From the NCBI RefSeq assembly GCF_028858725.1, contig NC_084768.1, forward strand, positions 32,704,664 through 32,768,663: DNA of 64,000 nucleotides, given 5' to 3'. The translations under genes and the position numbers were made by a program. Of this stretch, positions 15,028-27,935 are shown one piece after another; positions within the stretch are counted from its first letter, which is position 1, and the number at the start of each line of letters is the position of its first letter. A model generated the notes under the pieces. The model was given only the letters and a program-made list of their open reading frames with translations, did not search any database and was not told the origin of the DNA. This DNA comes from Colius striatus (lineage: Eukaryota; Chordata; Aves; Coliiformes; Coliidae).

Positions 15028-18000
15028 GTAAGTACCTACACTTAAACTGTTATAAAAATTAGTTTTGAAACATACAAGCCTTGAAGTTCTCTTTGAATGT
15101 GTCAGCAGAAAGACTGAGAAGCTAAGGGGTGTGTTCTGTCTTCTAGAGTGAGTTATGGGCGTGGAGATAGATGTTTGAATCCTAAAAATAACAAGTTATA
15201 GTGTCTGTGAACACTACTTTTTTTTTTTCCCCCACCCTTGCTCAATCCAGCTGTTGCTATATAACTACATTTAAATGAGCAGGAGAAGTTAATCCAATGT
15301 CTTTTCTGAGCTCAGAGGGAAGGTGACCCTTGGACAGCAAGGCTGTCAGCTTTTGCTTTGTAAGACTATATTTCTAAAGAGATATGGCACAAACACCATC
15401 TGTTAATACAGCCCATTCTCCTTCAGACAGCTCTTTCCTTTTCTGCTGGCCCTCGTCTTACGTTGCTCAGGATAAAAATTCCATCTATGATAGTTTTAGT
15501 ACCTTTGAATTGGCAATGTGTTTGCCTTGTCTCTCCTCTCCTCTTCCTCTCTGAAACTAGCTTTAGTTAAAGGCAAAAGTCTGTGTTTAGTACAAGACTA
15601 AGATCAACAACATGATATGATTGTGTTCTGACTCTGGAGCTAGTATGCTCAGTAGTGCATCCTCCTAACCTTGGCTGGGGCATTTACTGATGTGTGCTAC
15701 CACATGATGTGTAGCTGGCGTGCAGGCATGATGGAGGAAGGACATTCTATGTACACAGTTCTACTCTGTTATAAAAAGGGATTTGCTATGTTTTTGAGTT
15801 AAAGGCCAGAGTTATTTAATCTAAAATTAAGGATAACTTCTTAAAGCTTGACTTCTCTAGAATATTGGCCTATTGTACTGTTTTATCTACAGCATAACTT
15901 CAGGAGATATTTCCTAAAAGTATAAAATGACTTTTTAACCACGGAATGATTTGCATTATAAGAGTGCTTCCCATCTTTGTCCTGCCTCTTTCACCGTGTA
16001 AGGGGAGACTGTAGAGTGCTGTAAAGCATTTCCAGATGGAAGGCAGAAATGGACTTCTCAAGGAAACTGTGTACATGTTGTTTAGGAAGATGAACTTTTA
16101 ATATGGAAAGGCTGTTCTTTGTAGGATCTAGCCTTCCCTGTTGGCCATGCATAGAGAAGATTGCTCTTCCACAGTTAGTACCCTTTTAAAAAAGTAAGTT
16201 TTTAAAAATTGATCTTCCATGCAGTCTATCAGATTTTGGCCTTTTTCATTCTTTTCAGCTCTGCTGCTTCGTCTTTTTCTTCTGCCAGATTTTGGGTCAG
16301 TTGAAGCATTTTTCTTGCTTCATTTTAAATCTCTACCACATCCTCTGCTACTTAAACTAGAATGCTAACCTGCTCTTCTTCTGCGGTAGGCAGCATTATC
16401 TCTTCTGACAGCAACTTGTTTTGAAAATATCACTGGTACATATAAAAGCTGTTTGAGTGCTACCATTGTATTGAACCTTAGTTTTTAGCTTCCTATGTAA
16501 GGTCCTCTTTAACTTACAAATGCAATCATGCTAATCTAAATTTGTGACAGTTTGGAGAAGTATTGGAACTAGAAAGAAGGGCTTATTTTAACTAGAAGTT
16601 AAAGATATTATCATCATGTTATCTTAAATATTTGGGAGGAGGAGTTGAGTGTTGTTTTTTTTTTCCAGTTCATGAAATGTAACTGTTCAACCTTCTGCTT
16701 TTATTCTATTTACTGATGTAAAGCTGAAAAGGAGCTCTTTTGTTGAAGTACAAATATAGAGTTGTCCTGAATATCATGGATTTTTAGCACTGAATGTATG
16801 AGAACTTTGGAAAAGTTAATCTTGGTGGCAATGTCTGAGAGTAAGGACATGCCTTGTCTCCATTTGACTGCTTTTTAGGTATCAGAGTTTGGTCTGAACT
16901 GTCTCTGGGCCTTTCTTATCTTCCTGTCCATGCATACTGGCAGGGAACTTCATAACGTGATTCTTTTTATCACTTGGTGCAAAGTAGGTATAACTCTTCC
17001 AGAAGGCAATCTTACTTGCCTGGTGTATGTTCCATTAGAGCTGATAACTCACTTCTTGTGCCTGAGGGTTGTAAGGAAGTTTATCTCTGTTCTCCTGGCC
17101 TTTTGGACATGCAAATGCTTTTTCTTCTTAGCTAAGATGTTCTGTAACCACTGATACAGCTTTAAACCCTTCATGCTGCTGAGTAACAGAAAAAATACCA
17201 CAGCTTTTTTGAAAACAGTATTGTGGTAGAGTAAAACATTACATGGTGAGTGCCAGGGTTAGGGGCTCATATAACTTCTTTAGGCTCTTCAGTCCTACTG
17301 TCCCATAGATTTTCTGTACATACTGTTACTTTAATGAGAGGGTGACAAGCAATAATATTGTTTGTCTAATTGTCTGGAGGTCCAGTATCCAAAAGGAAGG
17401 GTTCAAAGTAGAAGTCTTGTGCTTGACTACAACAAACACATATGTTTCTTTGTCTAAATCTTTATACCAAATTCCCACTCTTTTGCCTGTGTAAAATCTA
17501 TTTCTGACATTTGGCAACTTTAGTTTCCCTGCAGAAAGAAGAACTTGTTACCTGGGAATTATTTGTCATCTGTGAAGCCATAGACACGAGTTGTGGAAAC
17601 ACAAGGCAGTCTGTAACGATGCATAATTTGGAGCTATGATTAATAAAAGAGTGGGCTTGATACTAGCTGTGTAGTTCCTCGGTAGCCTGGACCTTTATAC
17701 ATCCATAAAACATATTTTAAGATCTATCTGTCCTGGACAGATATTTAAGGGATTTGGATTTGGGTTTTTTTTTGAGAGAATGGGATAACTGTAACAAATT
17801 TTAAAAGTGATGCCAAAATGCATTGAGAGAAATAATCCACCTACTGGATGCAAAGATCCATCTGACTATACTCCTGATGGCCTGAACCATGATATCTCTG
17901 AGCATTCTTGCAAAGTCTGTCACTTATCACAAGCATGTGTTACTTCAAGCTTCTGCAGCTGGCAATGATATCTTCTCCTGTGGGCTTTTGGTTTAGGCTC

Positions 18001-18106
18001 TTTTTTCTTTAATTTTAGCATTCAATTGACTCTTATAAAGATGAGTGGTTACCTGTAATGTAAATGTTTATTTTATTTAATTAACTGTAACTGTTACTTT
18101 ATATAG
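15028..18106 (+). other. FRRS1 5' intron
   Basis: About 3.1 kb between the candidate upstream exon and the start-codon exon. AT-rich with pyrimidine runs (for example 15216-15235). No further exon or repeat could be supported. Confidence 0.5.
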
Positions 18107-18302
18107 ATGGAGCTGCCTGGCCTCACTTGTGCTGTTTGGATGTTTATTTGCTTCTGTGCATCTGTGGATGGCTATCCAAATGGAAGAGTAAGAAGTGCCT
18201 GCAGTAGCATGATTCCCTGTCACGGTGGCTCTCCACATCAGTCACCTGAGCACACCATTACAGTGAATGTAACTGAATTTAAACCAGGGGACAACATAGA
18301 AG
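18107..18302 (+). CDS. FRRS1: FRRS1 coding exon 1 (signal peptide, start of reeler domain)
   Basis: 196 nt. The ATG directly follows the acceptor ATATAG. It encodes MELPGLTCAVWMFICFCASV, a hydrophobic signal peptide, then YPNGRVRSAC and VNVTEFKPGDNIE. Donor GAAG/GTATTG. Confidence 0.95.
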
Positions 18303-21300
18303 GTATTGTGTCCAATTATAGCTGAAGAGTTTAGTTTGCTGTTTGTTTGTGTTGTAGCATGTCTTTACTCAGCTATACCAGATGTGTCTAAGCAGTTGAA
18401 TCTTCTTCAGGTGATCCGTTTGGCAGTCATTTGGTACTTGTAAAATGAGCTTCTGCTGGTCGTTGTTGAAAGATTTCTTCCTGTAGAGAATATTTCAGCT
18501 TCCTTTTTTTTTTCTTCTTCAGTTCATCTATTTGGACCTGATTTTGAGGGCTTTTTCATACAAGCCCGTGATGCGGAACGCCTGGATAGCCCTGCAGTTG
18601 GTTCATTCATGTTAGTTGACCGGAGACTTTCTCAGCTTCTGACATGTGGCCGTACCAAGGTATAGTCTATTGTCTTAAAATGGAACGTCTGACACTGAGA
18701 TGTTTTATAGACCATGTCTGTAATGGGACAGAGCTTGGCTATGTTAATCTTTGAGCTCAGCAAGTCACTCAAGAAACTGGTCCAACTTGCAGTATAGAGG
18801 CATGACTCACTGCAACTATACTTATGAAACATTTAAACTGTCTCGATGATAGAAGGCTATTGACTACTCCAGAAAGATGCAGCATTTGTAACATAATTTT
18901 TACTTGTGCACAATAAATATAGTGTATTCCTGGTTACTCTAATTCAAAAGAGGAGGATGTGCTCTATTTGCTTTGAAGAGGAGCATTTTCATGCTTGTTA
19001 AAGTCGGAAAATGTCTTGCAGCAAGGAAAGTTTAGGGCACTTATTGTGGTAAACAAACACTAGAATAGGCTATTATCTTTAGTATTGCTCTGTCAGTTAC
19101 TGTTAATGGAGCATTCTTAGTAACAGATTAGGTAACGTTTATTCTGCCTCCTGCAAGAGTTCTGATCTCTGACTAATGTTTCACCAACCCACTTGAACTT
19201 CATGAACATGTACCATATCTGAACTGATGTGAACAAAGTTCTCAATCTATCTAATGCATTTATATCTCTTCACTTCTATCACCTGCCCCCAGGGGCATCC
19301 AATTAGTGCACTCATTAGTGCTCTAAAGCCAGGGAGATGTCTCAGTTTTACCCTCTGTGTTTGGAGGACTTAGTTCTGTGCTGTGTTTGATCTTTTTATC
19401 TTGTGCAAATGACTGTCTTTTTGGCTATATATAAAAGCCTACATTTGACTTTTCTCCTCTGGAATACTAGTTCTGTTCTCTCTCTGTCCTTTCACGCTCT
19501 TACTGTTGAAAAATGGAGCTTTTGCTACCTTAATATCAAAGCAATGGAGTGTTGACACACCATTTCCTCATAAATGTTGCAGGGACCTCTGTCTTCTGGA
19601 TTGAAAGACTTCTAGTTGTTCTTTTAGCCTTAACATTTGTTAGTAGGTTGAAGTTTCAGTAGTAGACTTCATATGATTTGATCATGATTTTTCTGCAGCT
19701 TGTGATGATTGTGTTAGCTAAAATCTCCTTCCTGCATATCTGTTACGTAACTCTTGATGTGTGTGTTTTCAGAATTCAGCTGTCAGTCACACAAGTAAAG
19801 CAAAAAAGAAATACATAAAAGTTTATTGGATTGCTCCTGGAGATGCCCCAAAACGTGTACAGTTTTTGTAAGTAAATCTAGTACTGATTCTACTTTATTA
19901 AAATGTAAGTAAGGTAAACCTGTACCATTGTCTGCTTCACATATTGATCAGCAACTGAAAAGTATCTAATGGCCTGAAAGGGCAACACCTCTTGCTCACT
20001 GCAGAATCTACTTTAATGCAGGCAGTTGTTCTTTAGGGGAAGCTTGGAGATGGTTATTTTTGATGAAAGAGTAGAAGGGTATTTGGAGACAGATTTCTTT
20101 AGTATTTCTAGTTAATTACTTACTTTGATACAGTGTTAAGATTTTTTTTTTTTTCTGTGCCTGTACCTAGCAACATGGTACCGATACTCTCTTCTTACAC
20201 TACCAGTTTTTGGGGACTAATGGATAAAAGTTATGCAACTCTTCTCTGAGGTTATCATCTGCCACAGGCATGAATGTTTCTTATATCCAGTAGAGCATGC
20301 AGTAGTATGTTTTACAATTATTTTCCTCTGAGATTTTCCTGCTTTAATCTCTAAAATGGTAGGGTTCTGCATAAAGAAAGGGGTTTTAAAAGTAAGTTGT
20401 ACAAACTTATTTTTCCTTTTCCCTGTTTTTTAAAGTAACAATCAGCTATTGATGTATAGAACAATGACTCTGTGTGTTGTGTTTTTATAAGAGCCACAGT
20501 TGTGAAGAAGTACAAGACTTTTTGGGTGAAGATTCCTGGTCCCATTGTTTCTCAGTCAAAGGCACTATCCCCAACAACACCCTTGGATGTAACATCAGAG
20601 GCTATATCAACTTCACACTCCATTTCCCACTTATCAAAGCCAGTAAGTAACTCTAAACATAAATAATGCTATGTTTGATGCTTATGATCAATGGAATTTA
20701 ATGGAATCAAATTTAAACAGTCTATTGACAGAAAGAAAGAGATAATGGATGAATTGCTTAAATATTAGAGACAAAGAACATAGCTACCCTTTTGTGTTAG
20801 TTGAGTTGCCTGAACACATGGGTCAGAAGGTTGATAGAACATTTAGAACTTAATAGTCAGAAAATGTTATGTACATGTGGGAAGAGACATGAGAAAAGAC
20901 TTGCTCTGGTCTTCTGAGTTTATCTGTGTAACTGGCTTCCATTGCTAATTCTTGACTGGGTTGAGCAGGCAACATAATTTGATCCAGAGTAAATCCATAT
21001 ACTTTCTCATTGAGTTTCAGCAGAGTTGCTACTTTAAGAAGGAAACAAAAGAGCTGGTCTTTCCTTCTTTTCTACCCCCTCCTACAGCTGATGTTATTAC
21101 ACTAAAAGTTAAAGGAAGTTTCCCTAAAGTTTCTGCTTTCTTTTAAAAATTATTCTGTTTTAATGTCTTGAAAGTGAAAACTCAACTCGAGTAAAATACA
21201 GCTTGCAACTCCTCATCATTTTTACCTACTAGTTCTGGGGTAGTTGTGGGGATGGGCCAAGAGATTGATATGTAGGCATGGATGGCATTTCCTTGCTGTT

Positions 21301-24300
21301 CCTTGTATGTCTTCTTGTAGAACAAATTAGAAAGGGAGTCTCATTTCTTATGACTTCTTTGTTTCTTTAATTGTCTAGTTTAATGCATCAGGTTGTGGAA
21401 TTTCAAAGTTCTGCATTAGGAACCCTTCAAACTGTGATCCTGCAAGTACTTCATGTTTTTTTCTGTCCTTCCAACATGAGAAGAGTTCAGTATTTATTGA
21501 AATGAGTGGTCCAAGTGAAGGTTACTTAGCATTTGCATTGTCCTATGACCAGTGGATGGTGAGTATCCTTTTGTACTACTTTAGTTGCTTTCGTGTTCCT
21601 AAATTTGAATGGTACTCTAGCAAAACATGCATATGGGAAACTGAAACACTGTTGCATGACACAAAGTCACTTCTCTCCTGTAGTGCTGAAGCACAGATTG
21701 CTTTTTCTAGGTGGAGAATCAGTTTTAGCTCAGGACTGACTATTTGCAGGAGAATTTCCCTGTGGATGATATCTGTTTTAGCAGAATTCAACTTGTCACA
21801 GTAGCTGACCAGAATTATTCCTGCCTAGATCAACCTTTCTTTTGTTATCTGCCCAAAACTCCTCACCTGTCTGAAGCAGAGTTGCTGTGCTTTCTGAAAA
21901 CCACTTGCATTCCATTGTTGTTTGTACAGGAGTGACTCTATTCCTCTTAAAGTGTTTACAGATCTTTTTTTCTAATTGGTGTTCAAGTGAAGAGATGATG
22001 CTATTGACAAATGCATAATCCATAAACTGTTGCACAAAAGAGATGCTGTTCACGTCCTTAGTGCAAGAACACTTGGTTCTTAACAATACTTTGTCTTTAA
22101 AGCTATAAGGAGAAACAACTTTTAACTAATGAGGGTTTTTAATAATGTCAATATTCGTCTCCTTCTTATCTGGTTAATTTAGTAAATTCTAAATAATTAA
22201 AGAAATTTCTGATAACATGGTTGTTACCCTGGATGTGGGGGAGTGCAACTCATCATCTGCCTTACTATGTTTCATCTGTTTAACTTAGTGTTGTTCCTCT
22301 GTAATACTGAAGTGTTGGAAAGCTGGGAAATAATAGCTTGACAACTAGAGAAGACTGTCTTGGGTCTTGTTGCATATATTAAATCAAAGAGCTTTTGGAG
22401 ACTGCCAGTAGTGGGTTTTATTGAGCTATAAGTGCTTTTGTCTCTTCAACTCTGCAGGATGGTGACGATGCGTATCTGTGCATCAATGGGGACCACTCTG
22501 TCCACGTACGCACTGCCTATCTGAAGAGGCGAAGCCCTCCTCTTTTAGATTCAGAGGTACGTTTAAAACAAGTAAGACTCTTCCACAAATATAGATTTCA
22601 AGTGAGGAATGGTGTGCTGCTACTTCTCACTTCTGTTTTGTGCAGCAGCTGCACAAAAAGTAAAGGGAGAGCCATAATCTTTCAGGTGAGAATAGCTGGG
22701 CTCTCACTTGCCAGGAAGTGTTACTTCTGGAAGTCAAAATTTGAATTTTTAAAAATAAGTCCCATAATGAGAGCTTACTCTATGGAAGAGCTTTGTGCTC
22801 ATTATTACTCTGGCCCTTTGCTAGGGCTGCAGTTGCAATCAATATATCTTGGGTTAAAGGTTAGAAGTGAAAAGGGGATATTATTATGACATGAAAAATA
22901 TGGTAGTATAGAGTCTAACCATTATGTTACGGTGTTGACTTTCTTGCCTTTTCAGTTGGTATGCAAGAGATTTTTATTGCTTCCTCTGCCTCCAGTCATT
23001 GCCATTCTTTCTTTGTGCACTGGTGACATTCTTGTCTTTTGCAGGGTTACTTTTAAGACAATTATTCTGCCAGCCTGAAAAGATTGGGTATTAAATGTCT
23101 CCTGTTTCACAGAATGCCCTTGAAGATGTGTCATGGAGGCTTGTGGATGGTGTTCTTCAATGTTCTTTCAGAAGGAACATTCGTCTTCCTGCTTATAAAG
23201 GGAGATATAATCTGGATGCTAGTTACTACATCTTTCTGGCAGATGGGGAAGTTAGTGAAGGTAAACTTGACTTGCATAAGGTTGCTTTTCCTTGAACAGC
23301 TCTAAATGAGTAACACTTATGTAAGATATATGACTTAGCAGAGATACTAATTTGAAACTAAGGTTTCCAAGTTCCAGGCACTTAGTCCAGTCATCTTTAC
23401 TGCCTCTCTGGATCATGGGTTTGATTCTGGAAGTCACAGTTAACTTATTCCTATATATGTGTTATATACCCCCTTGATTCTGGGAACTAGTAGCTTCTTG
23501 AGAGCTGACCACCTCTTTTTGAAGTGAAGATTAGCATGAAATGGAGCTATTCTTCACAACTTTTGTATGTAGTGGAGAAAGCTGTTTTCTGTAGAGAGAT
23601 GGGTTGATTCTTGTACATGAAGTATACAAGACACTTGGATGATGTCTTAGGTTCTTACTGTGTTATATATCAGAATTTTACTTTGTGGTAATGCTCAGTG
23701 GTCACAACAGGGCTTGCATTCTTAAATAAGGAGGGGGCACACTTAAAAGTGCCGTTGCTTTCCTCAGTCATAAATAAACCACTTTATGTCACTGCTTAGG
23801 TGGACTAATACACAAACATCACCGTCAGCCTCTGATCACAAATGGAATGTACAATGTCACAGGCCTTCCTCAGGATATTGGAGGTTCCCGGTCCCCAGGA
23901 CTTATCAAGGCTCATGGTAAGCTGCAACTTCTTGTTTTGTCTTCCAGTTCTAGACTTGCTGGGACTGGAGAGTTTTTTTCCTCATTACAAAGCAGATACT
24001 TCCTTTTGTCTTTCTGGCACCTGTGTTACAAATCTGGTTGGCTAGCAAGATCTGAGACTGTGAAGACAGAGAAAGTTATTGATAATTTTTCATTTCGAGG
24101 ACAGCATTCTAAAATTCTTTGTACCCAGGAAAATGAACCTGCATCTGCCTTTTCTCATAAATTTATAATTAGGAACTGCTTCTGTTTACCTCTTTCTCTC
24201 CGTTTTTATTTGTCTTAGTTGCATTAATGATTTGATTGTATTTGAAATGAGAAACCTCTCAACTGACAGTCCAGAGTGATTGGAAGTAAGGAGAATTTTT

Positions 24301-27300
24301 TTCTCTCGTGGTACTGGACTTTGAAGCAGGCCCTTGAGAGAACTATCATTTGTCCTTTGTCAAACAAGTTGTAAGAAATGTCCCCTTTCATGTACTTGAT
24401 ACTGATGAGGGAACAGCCTCTCACCAGTATATACTGACTGTACTAGTGCATAGGAAATGTGCAGCAGCTGGAGCTGCTCTGTTGTTCTGTGTGGGCATAC
24501 CGTGATATGGATGTTTCTGCTCCCTAGCAAGATACATGGTAGAAAGTTGTAGTCTGAGCCAGTAGATTAAAACCTGACCATATGCATATGGATTAAACTG
24601 TTCACAGGGTTTTTGAAGCTGTGTTACTCTGGAGCTAAATTACTCATGTCTACCTTGAATTGTTTCAATGTTCAGGAGCGCTGATGTTTGTTTCCTGGAT
24701 TACCACAGTCAGTATCGGTGTTATTGTTGCACGGTTCTTCAAACCTGTCTGGTGCCATTCATTTCTGTTTGGAAAGGAGATGTGGTTTCAGGTGGGCAAA
24801 ACCTCCCCATACATCCAACTGTATTTTCTGGCTTTATTGTAAGCAGAACCGTAAGCCCACTAGATCCAAGAAACAGGAGATAAAACTTGGTGTGTTTTTT
24901 GACCTTTAATCTTATCAAATGGACAATTACAATTCAGTTCACCTACTTTACTAGCAAAAGCAAAGAGAGCACTAAGGACATCTTTAACTTTAGATCTATT
25001 AAATGTAGTTTAATGGCATATTAAGAAAGCTGTAGAGATTCTAAAAGCAAACAACTTTTTCTAGGTGCATCGAATGCTTATGTTGACCACAGTCATGCTT
25101 ACAAGCATTTCTTTTGTGTTGCCTTTTGTATACCGAGGAGGTTGGAGCCAGGTAAGGGTTTTGCTTTGTTTTGCTCAAATGTAAAGGTTGGACCAATCGA
25201 ATGAGAATGACATCCACATGACTGGTGTATTACACCTATTATGAAGGAAACTGCTGCGAAAGTTGCCTGCAAGTAGGCTGATTTAAAATCCTAGCAACAC
25301 AGAAGAGGCATGTTGCCTCCTTCAGCTACAATTGGATTAAATTCAGTACTTTCCTGCCTCTGTCTCCCAGATGAAATCCTTTCTCTTAGTTTCTTTATAT
25401 ACTAAATCAATTGTCTTTCCATTTCCTTAGAGAACTTGAATTTGGGAGGGGTTTGCTTACGTGTTGCTGTCACCTGTGCAAAGTAATATCAGAAACTGGA
25501 GTCTAGGGAGTGTGAATTGAAAGTGGGAGAATGTGGTCACAAGTATGAGCTAGGGAAATGGAACTAAATATTTTAGATTTAAGGTAAGGATGAGGTTAGG
25601 GATACGGTGAGAGGGGAGACCAGTGCTGGGAGGAGTTATGAAATGGGGCTCTCCTGAAGAATCCAAGACTGATGATGAAGAGCTTGGAGCATAGCTTCTA
25701 CAGTCATATTGCTCTCTGTTTTTCAGCTGGTAGAATTCCTCAATACAGCAAAAAGTAGAGGCAAACACTGGGTAGATTTCTCATGCTGCTAAGGAGAGCC
25801 ATCTCTATCCAGCTGCAGGGCAGCTTCCTGTGTCCTGTTGCCAGCCAACCTACACACAGTGCTGTTCCACCACTGTCATTTGCTAGTACAAGTGTAAATA
25901 AACCAATCAACTATTTGGTTGTTTTTTTCTGTATTGTCATATAGATGTGATATTAAAGTGTTCTGTGTTTAGCAAGCAGGCTTTCACCCCTATCTCGGCT
26001 GTACTGTGATGGCTCTGACAGTATTTCAGCCCCTGATGGCAGGTTTCAGACCCTCTCATCATGCGCCAAGGTACTCACAACTCACTTAGTAAGTTACAGC
26101 TACAGGAATTAAGTATGTCTGTTTCTTTAAAGATATTTTTCAATGTAAAAAGAATAGTTAAAGTAGGTAACAATATTCTTTAACCTCCCTCATGTAATCA
26201 ATAAAATGCTTTTCATTGTTTTGTAGGAGGCAATTGTTTAACTGGTTTCACTGGAGTACTGGTACAACAGTTAGAATACTAGCTGGTGAGTAGAAGTAAT
26301 GGTTGTAACTCCCTTTTAACTGATTTGGTTCATTTTCTGAACTATTGCTCACTTAAAACATCTCTAGACCTCCAGTTCAGGCATCTTGGAAGATTCTTGT
26401 TGGCCATCTCTGTGAGTTTTAATTGGCCATCAGGCACAACTTTAGGGGAAGAAACCCAAAGAGATTACAAGCAAATCTAAAAGATCTCTGTAATGAGGAC
26501 CTGTTCTTACCTTAAGTAGTTTCTTTTTGTCTTGGAAGTTATGAATGAAGATATTGTTCTTACAGTAACACTGTTCAATGTTATTTAATGGGAGAGGGAA
26601 AGCTCACTGAACCAGAAGCTAGGCTTAGTTCCATTAATAGTGACAAATTTCCACAAGCAGCTGAAGCACAAATGTTGTGGTGACTGTAGTCTAGTTGGTA
26701 GTGTCACAAATACTAACGTTTGTATGACTGGGATGTGATGGGGCCCTGGGGAGGATGACAGACATCTTGACCTTCTTCTTTTCTCCTTGCCTTCCCTCTC
26801 ACACTGCCAAAAAACCAAAAAGCTTTTAGCTACATGGACTCCTTTAGCCTCCTTCCCCAAGCAGTTGTAGGCAGTTTGTGTGAAAACCATTGCCTAAGGT
26901 GTTCAGAGCATTTTGTTAATTACCCTCCTACAGCACTCTTAATGTCTCTTCTATCTTGTTTTTACTGACTAGTGGTGACTATGTTCTTGGGAATGGATCT
27001 ACCAGCACTTGACTTACCAGACCCATGGGACACCTATACAATGATTGGTTTTGTAGCTTGGCATGTCAGTATTGATGTTCTTCTGGAAATACACAGCTAC
27101 TGTCTGGTTCGTAAAGGTACAAACCCAACAGAACTCTTGTTACCTTGCTTGCTGACAACTGTGCAACAAATGTAGCAGGAAAGTGTGTTCAGGGAGTGTG
27201 CTTTGGCCTCTAACTTTCAAGGTGGAAGGGAAAAGCTCTTGAATAATAGTTTCATATCTTCTGTACAAACTAATATGGGAGCAAATCAATTTTAAAGACC

Positions 27301-27935
27301 AAAGTGTTGAGAGAAAAGTGGTCTTATGCCCTTTGAAATGTGGTTACTGCAGTTTTCTGAAAAATGAAAGGAAAAGGTTTTAAATTAAACAAATGTTTTG
27401 TTCAGCTCAAAACTCAGTGCTTTGATATCACTCTACCAACAGAATCAAAATATAATGTCCAGAAGTTATGTTTTGCAGATCATCTCAGAATAATTTTTAA
27501 CTTGTGAGCATGCTAGTACAGATCACAATGTCAAATACTACTTCCAAGTGCTTTTCAAATTTGATGTTGTATAAGTCTTAGCTTTGATCCTGTGACTGAG
27601 TAACTTCTGCCACATAGAAATGAAAAACCCCTCTTCCTCTTAAAAGCAGAGTTTGTTTTTCTTTCCACTAACAGTCGAAGTGATAGAGGATGACAGAGTG
27701 CAGATACTGCAGTCACTCACGTCTGCAGAAGCAGAGGTAAGGCACAGTTTGTTAAATAACAACTATGAGATGGGGTGATTATTTGTATAAACCAGTAAAA
27801 AAACGGATGCTTTATATGGCTTTTCTTCCCCTTCTCCTGTAGGGTCGTCTGTTTAAACAAGTTATGTTAACCATCTACATCTGTGGAAATATAGTATTCC
27901 TCATGGCCTTCCTGGCAGCAATCAACCAAATATGA
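18107..27935 (+). CDS. FRRS1: FRRS1, ferric-chelate reductase 1 (stromal cell-derived receptor 2 family), complete
   Basis: A multi-pass membrane b-type cytochrome thought to pass electrons across membranes to reduce ferric chelates. Fifteen exons join in phase to 1,782 nt, or 593 residues; the human protein is about the same length. Order: signal peptide (about 1-22), reeler domain (about 23-180, starting YPNGRVRSAC), DOMON domain (about 205-330, with EMSGPSEGYLAFALSYDQWM at 234-253 and DGDDAYLC after it), and a cytochrome b561 core of about six helices (about 370-590). Candidate heme-ligand histidines are H374 (HGALMF), H415 (VHRMLM), H447 (FHPYLG), H483 (NWFHW) and H525 (VAWHV). The start codon is the first triplet after an acceptor, so the whole 5' UTR lies in upstream exons. 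Reading frame and junctions are intact; nothing suggests a pseudogene. Confidence 0.97.
18523..18659 (+). CDS. FRRS1: FRRS1 coding exon 2 (reeler domain)
   Basis: 137 nt after a long polypyrimidine acceptor ending at 18522. It encodes HLFGPDFEGFFIQARDAERL and SQLLTCGRTK. Donor AAG/GTATAG. Confidence 0.95.
19773..19867 (+). CDS. FRRS1: FRRS1 coding exon 3 (reeler domain)
   Basis: 95 nt, acceptor GTTTTCAG, donor TTTTT/GTAAGT. It encodes NSAVSHTSKAKKK and VYWIAPGDAPKRVQF. Confidence 0.94.
20492..20642 (+). CDS. FRRS1: FRRS1 coding exon 4 (reeler end and Ser/Thr/Pro linker)
   Basis: 151 nt, acceptor TTTTTATAAG, donor CCA/GTAAGT. It encodes ATVVKKYKTFWVKIPGP followed by a Ser/Thr/Pro-rich linker toward the DOMON domain. 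Confidence 0.94.
21379..21558 (+). CDS. FRRS1: FRRS1 coding exon 5 (DOMON domain)
   Basis: 180 nt, phase 0 at both ends. It encodes FNASGCGISKFCIRNPSNCD through EMSGPSEGYLAFALSYDQWM. Donor ATG/GTGAGT. The Met at its end (M253) sits where DOMON cytochromes carry a heme-ligating methionine. Confidence 0.95.
22458..22556 (+). CDS. FRRS1: FRRS1 coding exon 6 (DOMON domain)
   Basis: 99 nt, acceptor CTCTGCAG, donor GAG/GTACGT. It encodes DGDDAYLCINGDHSVHVR, the conserved DOMON core that follows the Met of exon 5. Confidence 0.95.
23113..23260 (+). CDS. FRRS1: FRRS1 coding exon 7 (DOMON domain)
   Basis: 148 nt, acceptor GTTTCACAG, donor GAAG/GTAAAC. It encodes WRLVDGVLQCSFRRNIRLP and SYYIFLADGEV. 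Confidence 0.95.
23800..23916 (+). CDS. FRRS1: FRRS1 coding exon 8
   Basis: 117 nt, acceptor CTGCTTAG, donor CATG/GTAAGC. It covers the DOMON-b561 junction, with HKHHRQPLITNG and PQDIGGSRSPG, and ends at H374, the first candidate heme histidine. Confidence 0.94.
24676..24791 (+). CDS. FRRS1: FRRS1 coding exon 9 (b561 helix 1)
   Basis: 116 nt, acceptor ATGTTCAG, donor CAG/GTGGGC. It encodes ALMFVSWITTVSIGVIVARF, a transmembrane helix, followed by FKPVW. Confidence 0.95.
25065..25151 (+). CDS. FRRS1: FRRS1 coding exon 10 (b561 helix 2)
   Basis: 87 nt, acceptor TTTTTCTAG, donor CAG/GTAAGG. It encodes VHRMLMLTTVMLTSISFVLP then FVYRGGWSQ. Confidence 0.95.
25973..26070 (+). CDS. FRRS1: FRRS1 coding exon 11 (b561 helix 3)
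   Basis: 98 nt, acceptor GTGTTTAG, donor CAAG/GTACTC. It encodes QAGFHPYLGCTVMALTVFQP, with candidate ligand H447. Confidence 0.95.
26227..26285 (+). CDS. FRRS1: FRRS1 coding exon 12
   Basis: 59 nt, acceptor TTTTGTAG, donor GCTG/GTGAGT. It encodes RQLFNWFHWSTGTTVRILA, with H483 in the NWxHW motif. Confidence 0.95.
26973..27116 (+). CDS. FRRS1: FRRS1 coding exon 13
   Basis: 144 nt, acceptor CTGACTAG, donor AAAG/GTACAA. It encodes MFLGMDLPALDLPDPWDTY and GFVAWHVSIDVLLEIHSY, with H525 in a membrane helix. Confidence 0.95.
27675..27736 (+). CDS. FRRS1: FRRS1 coding exon 14
   Basis: 62 nt, acceptor CTAACAG, donor GAG/GTAAGG. It encodes a hydrophilic loop, VEVIEDDRVQILQSLTSAEA. Confidence 0.94.
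27843..27935 (+). CDS. FRRS1: FRRS1 coding exon 15 (last helix and stop)
   Basis: 93 nt including TGA at 27933-27935, acceptor CTCCTGTAG. It encodes TIYICGNIVFLMAFLAAINQ, the last membrane helix and the C-terminus. Confidence 0.95.
   Translation, partial: GRLFKQVMLTIYICGNIVFLMAFLAAINQI

Larger units (their letters stand above)
18303..27842 (+). other. FRRS1 introns
   Basis: Fourteen introns of roughly 0.1-1.6 kb, all GT-AG. The largest are 18660-19772, 20643-21378, 21559-22457, 23917-24675, 25152-25972 and 26286-26972. All are AT-rich. I recognise no repeat family, RNA gene or nested gene within them. Confidence 0.8.
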